Assembly: GCA_037176845.1 (NCBI GenBank)
Contig: JAYKXP010000158.1
Location: 37,028 to 101,027, forward strand
From: Paramarasmius palmivorus
Lineage: Eukaryota > Basidiomycota > Agaricomycetes > Agaricales > Marasmiaceae
DNA length: 64,000 nt
Direction of reading: 5' to 3'
The position numbers and the translations under genes were made by a program. Below, piece by piece: positions 22,904-35,222 of the stretch. Below the pieces are notes generated by a model. It was not told where the DNA came from. It made no database searches and saw only the letters and a program-made list of their open reading frames with translations. Position 1 is the stretch's first letter; each line of letters starts with the position of its first letter.

Positions 22904-25900
22904 ATGGCTCTGAATATCTCTCCTCTCGAGGGTTTTGCTCTCGCCGCTGATGCTGTCTATCTGAAAAGTCGTCCCCTACCCACAGCTCCCGATGGCAAAT
23001 ACGATCCGCCATCTCAAGAGCCAGGGAAGAAACAAGAACGTTCTGCTTTGGGCGGTGTTTTGAAACGGGTATGTTCGTCGCAGCTCAAGTGTCTTGGGAG
23101 ATGCGTTAATGACTATTGATAGCTTGATGCCCGGGCCAAGAAGGGTGTAGTAGTCCCCGACCCCAAGGTCGTCGCAGGTTTTATCGACGGTGTTGTGAAC
23201 TCTGACGCTTCCAACGATCGTTTGGGTGCTGTGAGTACTATTTCCGCTCTAAGTTACATTGACACTAATAACTTGACTAGTTCGCAGCTGGCCTTACACT
23301 TCTATCACAACTACCGCCCGACTCGGATGTTGCTAAGAAATTGTCGGACAACGCTATCGGGATGTTGTATAACACCCTTCCTCATGTCGGTTTATCTGCT
23401 CTTCCTTGCTCTTCGTGCCATCTAACCCAATGACAGCCCATCGAGACCTTGCTGGACGGAGAATACAAATTCCGACAAGCGGATGCTGAGAAGAAATTTG
23501 CTGCTCAACAATCCCAAGTTCCACTGGATCCATACAACAGCTTTCGACAAGCCGATGGAGGGAATAATAACCTCCAGATTCCTGACTACGGTCGTGCTGG
23601 TACTCCATATGCACGAAGCGTACAGAACAAGTGGTGTGTAGCACAGTCAGAACTACCTGATCCCGGTTTAGTGTTCGATACGTTGTTGAGAAGAAAGAAG
23701 GTCAGTGAAACTTCTGAACCGCTGTTGAAGGCGCTAACGCATGGGTTATCGTAGCCTGTTGAGCACCCAAATGGCAGCGCGTCTTTCACATTCGCATTTG
23801 CCTCCCTCGTTACACATTCGCTTTTCCGATCGCGTCCTGGTAACTGGAATATCAATGATACATCTTCGTACCTTGATCTTACCCCCTTGTATGGCATTAG
23901 TAAGTGTATTTCGAGACATAGGTTTCTGTGCTGACGTACGTTGATAGGCCAAGAGACTCAAGATCTAGTTCGTAACAAAGAGCTTGGTCGCGGTCTTCTC
24001 TACCCAGATACTTTCTCAGAGGAACGTTTGCTCTTCCTCCCTCCTTGCGCATCGGCGCTCCTAGTCATCTTATCAAGGAACCACAATGTATGTCGCTGAC
24101 CGTCTTTCATTCCAGATTGGCGATGTTGAATCTCAGTATTTATAGTTCATTGCAGAGAAGCTGCTCAGAATAAACGAACGTGGCCGATGGACTGACCCTC
24201 CACCAGAAGACCCCGCGAAGAGGGCTCAACAAGACGAGGAAATCTTCCAAACCGCGCGTCTAGTCAAGTGAGATCAACATCTTCATCCCTGTTTTGCTCT
24301 TGATGTTTAATAAATCTCATAGTGGCGGTCACTTCATGTCTCTCATCATGGGTGATTATGTTTCTGGTTTCCTGGGTCTCTCCGAGGGCAATGCTTGGAA
24401 TATGAACGCCTTTGATGTAAGACGGAACTTACTGACGATTTACTAAGACACTGACTATTTGAAAAGCCCATCACCACCGACAAGGGAATTGAAGTCAACC
24501 GAGGAGAAGGAAATCACTGCAGCGTGGAGTTCAACATTCTCTACAGGGTAAGGACCCGATTCCATCTTCACCGGTCTTAAAGGCAATTAACTCACCAATC
24601 CACCGTAGTGGCATGCTACAACATCGGAGGCCGATGCCAAGTGGATTGACGACTTCTTCCGAGAACAGTTCCCGGAAATAAAACAACCGATCGACATTAC
24701 CGTTCCAGAATTTGGCAAGAAATTCTTAGGGATCCTCCAAAATATCGAGAAGGATCCCAAAAAGCGCACGTTCGGAGGGTATGTGGGCATGTACTTATTC
24801 GAACCCAGGCTAAGTCGAAGTCCTTTGCAGAATGACCCGTGACTCTGAAGGTCGCTTCCCTGACGACCAGCTTGCTAATATTCTTCAAACGGCTACCGAA
24901 AACCAGGCCTGCTCTTTCGGTGCCCACGGAACACCAGACGCCCTCAAATGTATCGAGATCATGGGCATTATGCAAGCTCGTCAATGGGGACTCTGCACAA
25001 TGAATGAGTTTAGGAAGTTCTTGAAACTCAAGCGTAGGTCTTCATTCCCCGTTTACACATAAGCCGGAGCACTAAAGATCCCGTAGCATTTGAGTCTTTC
25101 GATGAGTGGAACCCAGATCCAGCAGTAGCTGGTCCTGCCCGAGACTGTACAAGCACATTGATAATCTAGAGCTCTACGTGCGTCCCGTGCTTTGCTACTG
25201 TCTCATGCGTTACTTACAGCCCTGTTTAGACTGGACTTCAGTGCGAGTCGATCATGCCCCTTTCTGGCGGTCTTAGGTTCGCTTGCGGATATACCGTTCG
25301 TACTCGGACAACATATACATTACCACCATACTGATATCTATCTCACAGACTACCCGTGCCGTATTGAGTGATGCTATTGCATTAATTCGTGGTGACCGAT
25401 ACTACACTACCGCATTCACCCCCGCCAACCTCACGACATGGGGATATCAGGACTGCCTCCGAGACCCAAACAATGGTGGATTTGGAGGAGAGAGTACGTT
25501 CAATCGCACATGCATTGTAATGCCACTGAGCATTGTTTTTCCCTACAGTGCCCAAGCTTCTTTCTCGTCACCTCTCCCGATACTATCCATATAATTCCGT
25601 GTACACCTGCTTCCCCTTCTTCACCCCTGGGAAGATGAAAAACTCTCTAACAACGCTCGGAATGGCCGATAAATACACCTTTGAACGTCCTAAACCTGGC
25701 CCTGTGGTTAAGGTACTCAACACGATGACAGCGATCAAGAATGTGTTCAACAAACCACTCGAGTTCCCTGTTGTTTACGACATGAAGGGCCTCGGTGGCG
25801 GATATGGTTTCATGCTAACGTTCGACGAGGCGAAGAAGTATGTCTATCCTCTTCTTTGCCTGATAGCAACTGACATTTCCTCTCAATAGGCACGATGCTG

Positions 25901-27496
25901 ACCGTAATCTTGCAAGTCATTCAACTTGTTCAGTTAGTTCTCTTAACTCATTCATCACAAAAACTAGGCTCTCCATGCACTTTTCCCGACCAAAGACTCG
26001 CTTAACGAGTATCGCAAGTGGTACCGTGACCAAGTCAGCCTCAGAATCAATCAACGCTCCTTTAAGTTTGACGGTGTTCCTGGTAAATGGATTGATGTCG
26101 TCAACGACGTGATAAATAGTACTAGCATTGCCTGGGCTTCTGAAAGACTGGTAAGGAACAAAAGACTTATAACGCTGTACCATGGCTGACTGTGGGCTCA
26201 AGTGTGGCTTGGATATGAAGACAAAGGAGAACCCTTCAGGGATGTATACAGAAGCGGAGATCTACGAGATGTTCACGACTATGGTACGTATCCCCTCCGC
26301 AAGGTCAACCAAGTTCATTTCTCACAACCAATCCAGTTCACTCTTATCTTCCTGGCGATTGGTGACAACGAGCACGGCTTCTCCCTCCGTAAACAGGTAT
26401 TGCAAGCGGGTGGTGTTACTCAAGCCATGATCGCGAAGAATGTCTTCGACTGCGCGCCTAAGGCTGCTGGTGCCTCTGTCAGTACAATACCTCGTTCACA
26501 AACTATTATTCTGACTATTTCCTGGTAGAATGTTCTCCTTGGTGCTATATCGACTGTGGCCTCAACAGTGCATTCTGTGATCGACAATAAGCCTTGCTAT
26601 CCCTTCCTTCGTCGTCTCGCTGAGACAGGACGACCGATTAACGAAATTGTCGCCATGGTTGTAGGATTAGCTGTCGGAAGCAGTGTCAATTACGCTCAAG
26701 GTAATAGTAATACACTTACTGTGTCGTAGCCACACTGATCCGCGTCTCACAGCTGCTGTTCATGTGGTTGACTTCTACATGGATAAGGAACGGGACAATG
26801 AACGCGCCGAAATCATCAAGCTTGCCCAATCCAAGGATTCTGAAGGCAAAGGCTGGGATACGCTTGTTGGCTATGTCCGAGAGGCGATGCGTACGTTTTT
26901 ATGTAACCGCAGTCATTTCCCCTACAGCTCACTCTACACTTCATGGAAATCAGGTTTCAATCCCCAAGTCACTGGTCTCTACCGCGATGTTCTCGTTGAC
27001 ACCGTGATTGACCAAGGCGAAGGCTTCGATAAAGTCGAACTCAAGAAGGGTGACAGAGTTTTCGGAAGCTTAAAGAACGCACATCTCAATGTGATTGTCA
27101 ACCAATCTCTGCACGTCATTCATGATACTCAACTTCAATTCAATTTAGCCGCAAGACTTCCCGGAGCCTTTGAAGATTAATCCCAACCGCCCAGCCTCCG
27201 ACTACTCCTACAATGGAAGTGGCTTCCATAAATGCCCCGGTGTCGGCTATGCGGAGCAGACCATTGCCGAAATCGTTAAGGTGGTGTTCTCCCTTCCAAA
27301 TATCCGTAGAGCACCCGGGAACGATGGAAGACTGGCTGGTTTCGAAGAAATCCAAAATGAGACCAAGACGAAGGTATACTTGACCTCTGACGGAGGTACT
27401 TCCCCTTGGCCCGGTAGCATGTATCTAGTGGTGAGTATCAAACCATCCGGATATTCGACAACAGATGACTAAACTCCTTTGCAGTACGACGCTTAA
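22904..27496 (+). CDS. ppo: Psi-producing oxygenase / linoleate diol synthase (haem dioxygenase fused to P450)
   Basis: About 24 exons encode a two-domain oxylipin synthase. The N-terminal peroxidase-like half oxygenates an unsaturated fatty acid: VTHSLFR near the distal His, NDTSSYLDLTPLYG, then the catalytic Tyr and proximal His in NILYR|WHATTS, split by an intron. The C-terminal P450 half rearranges the hydroperoxide: RGDRYYTTAFTPANLTTWGY and the haem-Cys loop GFHKCPGVGYAEQTI. Products in related fungi control sexual and asexual sporulation. The intron at 25912-25967 begins GC (CTT|GCAAGT). Exon 12 (25087-25176) carries a one-base frameshift near 25138-25145: PAVAGPAR is in one frame and LYKHIDNLELY in the next. 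Without it the reading meets TAG. All other joins are in frame, so it is either a recent null allele or a sequence error. The last exon codes only three residues and the stop. Confidence 0.9.
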
Positions 27497-28324
27497 GCTT
27501 GTTATCCCGCACCTTGTCAATCAATCATCTGCAGTCAGTTTTTCATATCTTTGTACAAAGTAGTCAACCCATTGTGAATCAAATTACAAGTTACATCCCT
27601 GCACCCTCCACCTGTGTATTGAAGTGAACTCCAGGGCTAGTAGTCAAACGGAAGAGGAAGAGAACCAGAAGGCCCAGACAGAGCACTGAGGTAAAAGAGA
27701 AAGTCCAGCGTTTATGTTGTCAGTAGGTTGTTGTTCTGTGACATTAAATTCACATCGAAGATCGTAGTGAAATGATGACAGGGTGAGGTGAAGGTGATGC
27801 AGGGCTTGAAGAGTCATTATTGTGTTCGGGATCGCTCTGAGACGTCGGCAGAATCGTATTGACATGCAGAGGAATGATTTTGCTCCGATCCAGTCCCGCA
27901 TGCGTGATTGAAAACAGGTACATAATGTAATGGGGCGGAAAATGTTAGGCGTAGTTCGGTAGATGGAATACATATTTGAACACCAGTGTAGTATCACCGT
28001 TACCGTCGTGCCTATCTTTCCACGAAGAGGTCGGAACTGTGGAGATGAATTTCTGACTACTGTTAGTCAGGCGGTTCGAGCGTAGATATCCACCAATAGA
28101 AGAGCTGTGTAAAAGCTGGTGGAATGAGACGGATGTTGCAATGGTTGACGGCAATTGGTTGACGGGACGTTGGTTGAAGTTCCAGGTTGACGAGAACGGA
28201 CCCCGTGACCCTTGAGAGACTTTGCTATGTCTACTTAATGTCCTACACAAACTATCTAGTGTACAATGTCAAGCTACTGTACATCCTTTAATGAATAAGG
28301 TCTCTGGATCATCCCTGGCAGGTG
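27497..28324. other. Intergenic between convergent genes; no gene seen
   Basis: About 830 bases holding the 3' flanks of the oxygenase and of the membrane-protein gene. The open frames have no recognisable motif. Confidence 0.5.
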
Positions 28325-29470
28325 CTAACGAGTGTGACCTGCTTCCCCGACTATAACGTCACCGCTCCCACTTTCTTCATCCTGTGTCTCCGTTCTTATG
28401 TTGAAATGAAGGGTCCGAGTCGTCGTCAAATCGGGGTTTGGTAGTAATGTTGCCCGAACACTCCGAAACAAGTATGAGTTCATGCTGTTCTCGATGGCAG
28501 CGTGCGGCGCAATCAGGATAAACCTGTAAACTATTGGGAGTTTACTGATGGCCATCGTAATAATGACAAGGATCGTGGTAAGGATGAAGATTCTAGACGT
28601 ATACTGAGTTGGTGCGTTTGGAAACGATATCTAAAGGGTCACTTACAGAATGTACATCTGTCCATCCTGGAGAACAGTCTTAGAAAGTAGCGGAAGATGC
28701 TTTGCTCGCCAAAACGATGTCACCCTGGACGTTAAGCCCCCCTGGTCAGACGGCTCATTCTTGACGGAGCCTAATTGCGTGAGCCTGACCGAGATGGCTA
28801 GAAACACTGCGATGTGGTTCAAGAGCGGAATGATGAACATCAGCTCCGCAAGGACAACGTTCATGTTTGCAGTGCAATAGGGATTAGAAGGTCCAACACG
28901 GTATCCAGTTCCAGCGAATGGGATTAGTGTGGAGCAGCCCATTACGATGATTAAGGAGATAAGGAATCCGATGACAACGCGTCGACTGTCCATATAGACT
29001 GCTCTCAGTCGAAAAAATAGGAGAAGTGATTCCGATGTCACGAATGGAGGATATCCTATGAGGATTATCTTGCTGATTATGGCGCAAAATCGACCCAGGG
29101 GAACCGCTAAAGAGAGCATGAACACCACCTCGTGAGGAGTTCTGGATATCTACTGACTGAAAAACAATACGCCCCCGAACAGCCCAGCTAATGTATTGAG
29201 CCTTGATGAGCACGAGTTAGCCTAAAGCATATTCAAGTGTTATATGCACACACCTCGCCCAATAGTAGACAAGAGTCGGAAATCCAATCTTGCGTTTCAG
29301 TATCAGCCGATGCTCACTCCCTAGATTAGTGAGAATGTCCCATAGAAACATCTGATGAGGGAGTCAATGAGATTTCATGGAATAGAATACTAGAACTTTA
29401 CGCTGAAGGTTCCGACGACAATGTAGGCGCCCAATATGTGCGGTGGATTTGCATCAGGCTGGGTGCTCAT
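28325..29470 (-). CDS. Multi-pass membrane protein, Agaricomycete family of unknown function
   Basis: Five exons (29470-29402, 29351-29254, 29201-29158, 29106-28647, 28592-28325) give roughly 290 residues. The N-terminus ILGAYIVVGTFS leads into MFLWDILTNLGSEHRLILK and GFPTLVYYWAR, typical of a large family of seven-helix-like basidiomycete proteins. Further hydrophobic stretches follow (LLLFFRLRAVYMDSRR; VVIGFLISLIIVMGCSTL; MFIIPLLNHIAVFLAISVRL), then IFILTTILVIITMAIS and a polar Glu/Asp-rich tail. The topology suggests a receptor-like plasma-membrane protein, but no function is known. A frameshifted relative lies at 62.65-63.75 kb in the same orientation. Confidence 0.75.
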
Positions 29471-30474
29471 TACTGCAAACCAGCAAGCGTCACTTGAAAC
29501 TTTTATGATGATGGGGCCGTTTATATAGCTTGCTAGCCCATTGAGTTCTTCTCACACGACCCGTAATCCGTGAAGTAACATATTCAGGAGTATAGATCCC
29601 CGATGTAGATCAAGTCAGAAGTTCCAACAGAGTTTGAGGGGTGTTGTGACAAGTACGACGCGTAGGGACATTTTTGTATCCATACCCGTCCAAAGAATGT
29701 TGAAGCCCTAGAGGGACAGGTAAAAACGCGTTGTAATGACAGGAACTATGACGGTTGCCACTACCACGGACCACGGCGGGTTATTCGGGAACGGGAAAGC
29801 CGCACTACTCGCTTTGCGGTGTGGACATGAAACTTATGTATAACGAACGAGTAAGAGATGTTTCGCCCATTCTTGAAACGGTGGCGAGGTGCCACGGTAT
29901 GGCAAGTCCCAAAACTTCCGAGATTGGTGTCCAGGTCGAACGAATGCAATGAAAATAGGCGTGAGATTCCGAGAGGCCTCTGCAACGTCTTCTGTATTCC
30001 GAGGTGATCCTTGAGGTTGCAGTACAGCAGCAGCTTCTGGGCGTGCATCGTTTAATCTGGTCTGGCCTGGATCAACACTTGCATACCACGAGGATGAGGT
30101 GACATACCTTCGTGCACCATGCACCCTCCTGAGCCGACAACACTTCCCTTCTCTCGCAGACTATGGCCAAAACTCGCAAAAGAATGAGATGGAGAGGTAG
30201 AACGTTCTCGGGCAAGTTCTGGATTTATGAACTCGGAAATAACGTCATTTTTGGAAAAAACGAGGCAGGCCGGTATTTGCCAACACGAGTCGGAATTGAT
30301 GATGAGGGCGTGTATCAACTGCTACACGCTGTGATCGTGCGTGTTTTGCACCAAGAAACGAGGATAAGGGAGAGAAAAACATTGACTCTTTAATACACGT
30401 TTACGCCGCATGTTCCTCAAAAGCAAAACTTTTAGCGACATGGACGTGTCACGAAAGCCGCCCATCCATTCTGC
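29471..30474. other. Intergenic; no gene seen
   Basis: About 1 kb between divergently transcribed genes, so it should contain two promoters. The open frames on both strands near 29755-30320 overlap each other, lack motifs and are treated as chance. Confidence 0.45.
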
Positions 30475-31901
30475 ATGTCTTCCGTCACCTCCTCGACAAC
30501 ACCAAGTTCCGTAACGTATTATGGGGTTGGTTTCTTGGGAATATTCTCGATAGCCTCCTACTTCAGCGTTACAAAATTATGGGACCGATTCAGAAGAGAC
30601 CGACAACGGAATACTCGCGCTTCTTCGAGTTCGGACCAACAGATCGACATGTTACGCGAAGCACTGGACCAGAAGGAAGTCGAAATAGTGGAGCTGCGGC
30701 GGGCTCTCGCAGCAGAGAAGGAAGTAGTGCGAAACAAGCAGCTGGCTTTGGATCGGGTTACGGAGGAAATGAGTCGCGTGAGGATGCAGTTCGAGAAACA
30801 GTTCGAGGAAGAACGAGAGCGTAGTACGCGGCTAACTGGAGCGCTGCATACCCACGCAAAAGAAGTATCGCTGGCAAGGGAGGAGTCACAGAGACTACGG
30901 GCGTTGAACGACCGACTACAGGCTACCGCGGACGCGACAATCCTGACAACCAAAGGAGAACGCTTAACCGAGGACGACGTCATCAAACTGGTACAATCCC
31001 TGAACGGAGAAATCTCCCAAACAGCGGGGCTGCTTGCAGACACGTTCCAGTCTGAATTCGAACAATCGGCAATTGAAAACGATACCGAATCAGATGAGGT
31101 CCGGGAGGCCAGGGAATATACGAAGGAGCTGCTGGGCGAGAGGATGACGGACATGTTGCGGGACGTCGACCACCGGGAGGAAGCGGTTCTCCTGCGATTC
31201 TCCCTTCAAGCTTCCATGCACGCGTACAGTGAATGGATCATCACATCCTGGGTTTATCGCGATAGGGATGAAGAGCAACTCATCCAAGAGATCTATGACC
31301 GTTTAAGGGAAAGAGGTGCGCTGTGTGGTTTCGTCTATGCCGCGTTCTGATGCACCTTCTTTAGAGGAACAACCAACTTCTGCTCAATGGCGTATCCTCA
31401 CTCGAAAGTATATCCGCCAAGTGTTCCGACAAGCCCCACAAGCCGACCTCTCCGACTACTTCTTCGACGCATTCTCCAACATCCTCATCGCCGCGGGATT
31501 GCGAAACAGAGTATTCCCAGAGGAGTTGACAGACCAGTTGAAACAGCGGTTCAGCAGTCATGTCGCGGGTGTGATCAACATTGCTATCCAGCTCAATACA
31601 GCGATTGGCGATAGCGTCACGTCCTGCGAGCTCGTCCCAATTAACTGCGAGACCGGGATTCCCTTCGATGATACGTCCATGGAAAACACGTTCGTTGCGG
31701 AAACTTCGTCGGAACAGGAGCAGCCACGGGCAGACGAGAGCGTTCTCTGCACGACGGAAATGGGACTGTTGCACTCAGTCAAGGTAAAGGGTCGTGCGGG
31801 AGAGTGGACACACCATATTTTATTGAAACCAAAAGTTATCCTACAATCTGCTTTTGAAACAGCCGTCTCTGACTGAAGAGGACGATGTTGAGGCTTCTTG
31901 A
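30475..31901 (+). CDS. Coiled-coil protein with N-terminal membrane anchor, unknown function
   Basis: Exon 1 (30475-31315) encodes a single hydrophobic helix near residues 15-33 (YYGVGFLGIFSIASYF), then a long Glu/Arg/Leu coiled coil (residues about 50-140) and an acidic region. Removing 31316-31364 (GTGCGC...TTTAG) joins in frame to RKYIRQVFRQAP and DYFFDAFSNILIAAG. A second intron, about 31784-31860, gives the natural-looking end LTEEDDVEAS and a stop at 31901. If it is not spliced, the frame ends at 31876. I do not recognise the family; a membrane-tethered scaffold is only a guess from the architecture. Large open frames on the opposite strand are shadows of the coiled-coil codons. Confidence 0.65.
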
Positions 31902-31999
31902 TCACCGTACTGTATATATTCTTGATTTAAGTATACTATATCCACTGCTTAGATTATATATAATAACATGAATATAACGAGAACTTACATTTCACCCCT

Positions 32000-32958
32000 T
32001 TAAACCAAACCAGCGGCGATCATCATCTTCTCAAAATCGCTCAGCGACATGGATTTATCGGGAGACGTCGAAAACGCCTCTATCATCGCGAGCATCTACA
32101 AAACCATTGCGTCAGGAAGATTGCGAGTGATACCAGGAACAAACGCACATCTTCAGCCTTGATCTTTTCATTCAGCAGCTTTGTTACCCTTTGAAGATCA
32201 GCAATCATGATCTTTTGCTTGGGAAGCTCCTCCTGCGGGACGGTGTCGAAGAATAAGGCAAATGTCTCGAGGCATGTTTGCCGCTGTCTAGGTGTCAACG
32301 ATTTTGGAATGAAGGTCTCTTCGTCAGAATCAAGCTCGGCATTATTTGTGCGACGGGGGCGACGACGGATAACTGCTGAGTCTTCCATGTATTCGTCCGA
32401 ATCTTGGTCTTCCTCTATATCTTGCTCTTCAGAGACATACGCATCCGAATCTTGTTCGTCATCTTCTTCCTCTTCCGGCCCAGATCCTGAGTGATTCTCG
32501 AATAAGACTGCACACACCGCTCGCCAGTCATCCAAACTGACTACTCCCATATCCCCTTCGCTCCCCTCACCTTCTCCATCCCAATCTGACGCCGCTTTTC
32601 GGAAGACACTGAGAATCTGTGCGTCGTCGGGTGGGAGATTGAGTGATTCCAGCGCAGAGGGTATTGCCGCCAGGGAGATGTGAGCTGATTCCGATCCGCT
32701 GTCTTTCTCGTCGCTGAAGGCGATGAATCCGCCGGATTCAGCAGAGTTTGGTGCGTCATCTTCGACAATGAAACCACCACCAGTATCCTCTATGATAAAA
32801 CCTCCTCCTGCATTAGTGTCCGAGTCGAGTTTCCGCTTCTTTCGGGGAGATCTACGGTTTGGCTTTTGTTTCCGGATGGTTGAGAAGAATGCTCTGTCTA
32901 TACGTCGCTGAAGATGAGAAGGAAGTCTTGAGTAGTCGTCGTTTGATTCAGTGTCCAT
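32000..32958 (-). CDS. Acidic protein with EF-hand-like C-terminus, unknown function
   Basis: Two exons: 32958-32149, then 32095-32000 after a GTGCGT...TTGTAG intron. The protein starts MDTESNDDYSRLPSHLQRR and has a basic patch (RRSPRKKRKLDSD). It then has three GGFI-type repeats (GGGFIIEDT, GGGFIVEDD, SGGFIAFSDE), long Asp/Glu runs, and a C-terminal helical pair: LTPRQRQTCLETFALFF ... LLNEKIKAED, then MLAMIEAFSTSPD ... MSLSDFEKMMIAAGLV. The last part has the spacing of degenerate EF-hands, as in calmodulin-like proteins, but the calcium loop is poor (STSPDKSMSLSDF). The upstream extension of the same frame to 33186 is probably not coding. It may be nuclear, judging by the basic patch. Confidence 0.6.
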
Positions 32959-33187
32959 GGTGGTGGTGGTGGTGATAAAGAGAGTCCCATCACCATTACT
33001 GAATTCATGCCCACGACTCAAGCAAGTTGACTCACTGGTCCCACAAACATACTGTGGCTGCGTAGATGCTATGTTAGATTGTTCTGAATAATCAAGGTAC
33101 TGTATTTCTACATTGAAACCAGAGCAAGAGAACAATGATAATGGAGACCAATGGCAAGAGCTTCTCATTACGAGTCGACGGACCAAA

Positions 33188-33430
33188 TTAAATGAGTAGA
33201 ACCTCGTTTCGAGGTTCGGGTGCGGGATAACGTCTCTTGATTACGATGTTAATAGACGTGTTAATCGAACGTTGCCATGTAGCTTGAAAGCTTTCCATCA
33301 GAAGAGCCAAAAAACAGGAGTTGGATACAGACGGCGAAGGTGCTAATTTGAGGAGGCATTGAGATAATTTGAGTCTAGGAGAAGGATCGCCACGCATCAG
33401 AAAACCTTCGAGTGTATCATACGAGAAGGT
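33188..33430 (-). CDS. Possible last exon of an unidentified gene
   Basis: A minus-strand frame TFSYDTLEGFLMRGDPSPRL runs to a TAA at 33188. It is preceded by a good acceptor (TTTTCATAG at about 33431). Its codon pattern and conserved-looking start suggest a real exon. A further coding-like piece lies near 33560-33690 (YYAPLLYNPSFSEV), ending at a GTGAGC donor. I could not build a complete gene or assign a family, so it may be a fragment. Confidence 0.25.
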   Translation of the reverse strand, partial: TFSYDTLEGFLMRGDPSPRLKLSQCLLKLAPSPSVSNSCFLALLMESFQATWQRSINTSINIVIKRRYPAPEPRNEVLLI

Positions 33431-33699
33431 CTATGAAAAGCCGTTGGTTACAATCAGCAGTCTGCGGGAAAGATGGAATGTACGATAATCAAAGCCCTGA
33501 GCTCAGATAGGAGGATATGCGGGATAAGGTAGCGCTATGTGCTATTGATCGCACAATATGTAAGAACGCTCACGATGCAACCTCTGAGAAGCTTGGGTTA
33601 TACAGTAAGGGAGCGTAGTAACCGGTCAAACTCGAATAGAACCCCATGTCTATTCCCCCATTTTCTGCCAGCCCGCGGAAGGAATGTACGGGGTTCCAG

Positions 33700-34196
33700 G
33701 AAATTTGAGCGGCCCTACGAAGTTATCGCGTCTTCTCTTGCAGCTCCTTTAGGTTTGCCATGTAGACCTTGAAAAGTATTGTGTCAGTGGAACATTTGTC
33801 CAATACAACTTAATCAGTACACCAGAGGATGACTATCTCGAAGACCACGCATCATAGTCCCTGCATTGCAAGAATCCAATTTCGCACATTGGAATATCCC
33901 ATTAACATGAGATCCAGTAAATGCACGGGCTAGGTAGGCTTCAAGACTGAGGATCTGCGAGGACACGACACATGATTTCGAGCGTTGAGAAACGGCTGGT
34001 TCAGAAGGTGCCAGTAAGGGTGACGGAGGTAATGGTGGCAGAAGACGTCGCGATAATAGGCGCGCACCGCATGGCTTCCCTTAAAACACCCATCACCATC
34101 AAGAGCTCACTACAAACGGCCAGCTACACGAAAACGGAAAGCGACAGCCAAATATAATACCGGTTTTACATACTTACGTTCATCTGCGCGGGTTAT
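33700..34196. other. Region upstream of NRK1; no gene seen
   Basis: No supported coding sequence. The stretch should contain the promoter and 5' leader of the riboside kinase gene to the right. Confidence 0.4.
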
Positions 34197-35222
34197 ATGA
34201 GCACAAACACTATTCCGACTAGAGTGATCACAATTGGTATCGGGTACGTTCCATAAACAGATCTCTCTACAAGTTCTGGGTTACTAATTTTTGTGGTCCA
34301 GCGGTGCTACGTCTTCGGGGAAAACGACTCTCGCGAAGCATCTACGAAACTGTCTCCCAAACAGCCTCCTCATTCATCAAGATGTGAGTCACCGTGTCTA
34401 TACTACTAGTCATCGTTTTCTAATGCCATCTACGGGCACTCCAGGACTTCGTACCCGTCCGTCTTCACTTCATCATCGATAGCCCTTGCTCAACTTCGCA
34501 CAGCCAGCCGAACAGCTTCCCGTCGATCCAGAATGGGGTTTCGCAAACTGGGATGACGCCCCTGGTGCCATTGATTGGGACCGAATGGCGCACTTCCTGT
34601 CCGAGTTAAAAAGGACGGGAGCTCTTCCAGAAGATCATCAGTCCTATGACTCTTTCAATACCACCACTGCGGTACCAGTTGACTCCGAGATCATATCAGC
34701 TTGGAAAATGCGCAGCGAACAGCTTGCATCAGAGCATCTTGAGAAATACGGCGAGAAGCTGGTCTGGGCTCTCATTGACGGTTTCTTGATGTACTGGGAC
34801 GAGGTGTGTCAGTATCAATTGTGAATTCCCCACCTTTTATCTGAGATTCTCTAGCGTATCGTCTCGAATCTTGATGTGTGCGTGTTTCTGAGAGTACCGG
34901 AGAATATTGCCAGGGAGAGACGTGAGTCCCGAGCTTATACCACACCTGGTGAGTCATGTGTGCTTTCATCTTTTCTTGAGAGCTCATAGGTGTCAAAGAA
35001 GGAGACATATGGCGTGACCCGCCCCAATATTGGGAGAAAATCGTTTGGCCTGCATACCTTCGTGCTCATCAACACCTTTTTGAAGATGGGGATGTCATGG
35101 ATGGGAAATTGAACGGCCGAGTCGAAGAATTGATGCTGTTTGAAAGCATGGCGACGGAAATGAAAGACATGGTCAACAGCGTTATGGCGAAAGTTTTGAG
35201 CCTGCATGTAAAGGACAAGTAG
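34197..35222 (+). CDS. NRK1: Nicotinamide riboside kinase (NAD salvage)
   Basis: Six exons (34197-34243, 34302-34383, 34445-34456, 34504-34803, 34855-34948, 34990-35222) give 255 residues. The enzyme phosphorylates nicotinamide riboside to NMN with ATP. The Walker-A loop GIGGATSSGKTTLAKHL spans exons 1 and 2. HQD at the end of exon 2, then DFVP from a 12-base exon, then PAEQLP restores the family pattern QDDFxPPxxxxP; the Asp is the likely catalytic base. NWDDAPGAIDWDRM, IDGFLMYWDE and the RRESRAY lid with YWEKIVWPAY follow the family order. The micro-exon model uses a GTCCGT donor. A simpler model without it loses the DF motif. The frame is intact. Confidence 0.88.

Noticed and set aside
30558..31154. 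198-codon open frame on the minus strand
   Set aside because: Ser/Arg-rich shadow of the coiled-coil gene on the plus strand.
32959..33186. N-terminal extension of the EF-hand-like protein
   Set aside because: Sequence character changes sharply; MDTESNDD at 32958 is a better start and the upstream part looks like leader or promoter.
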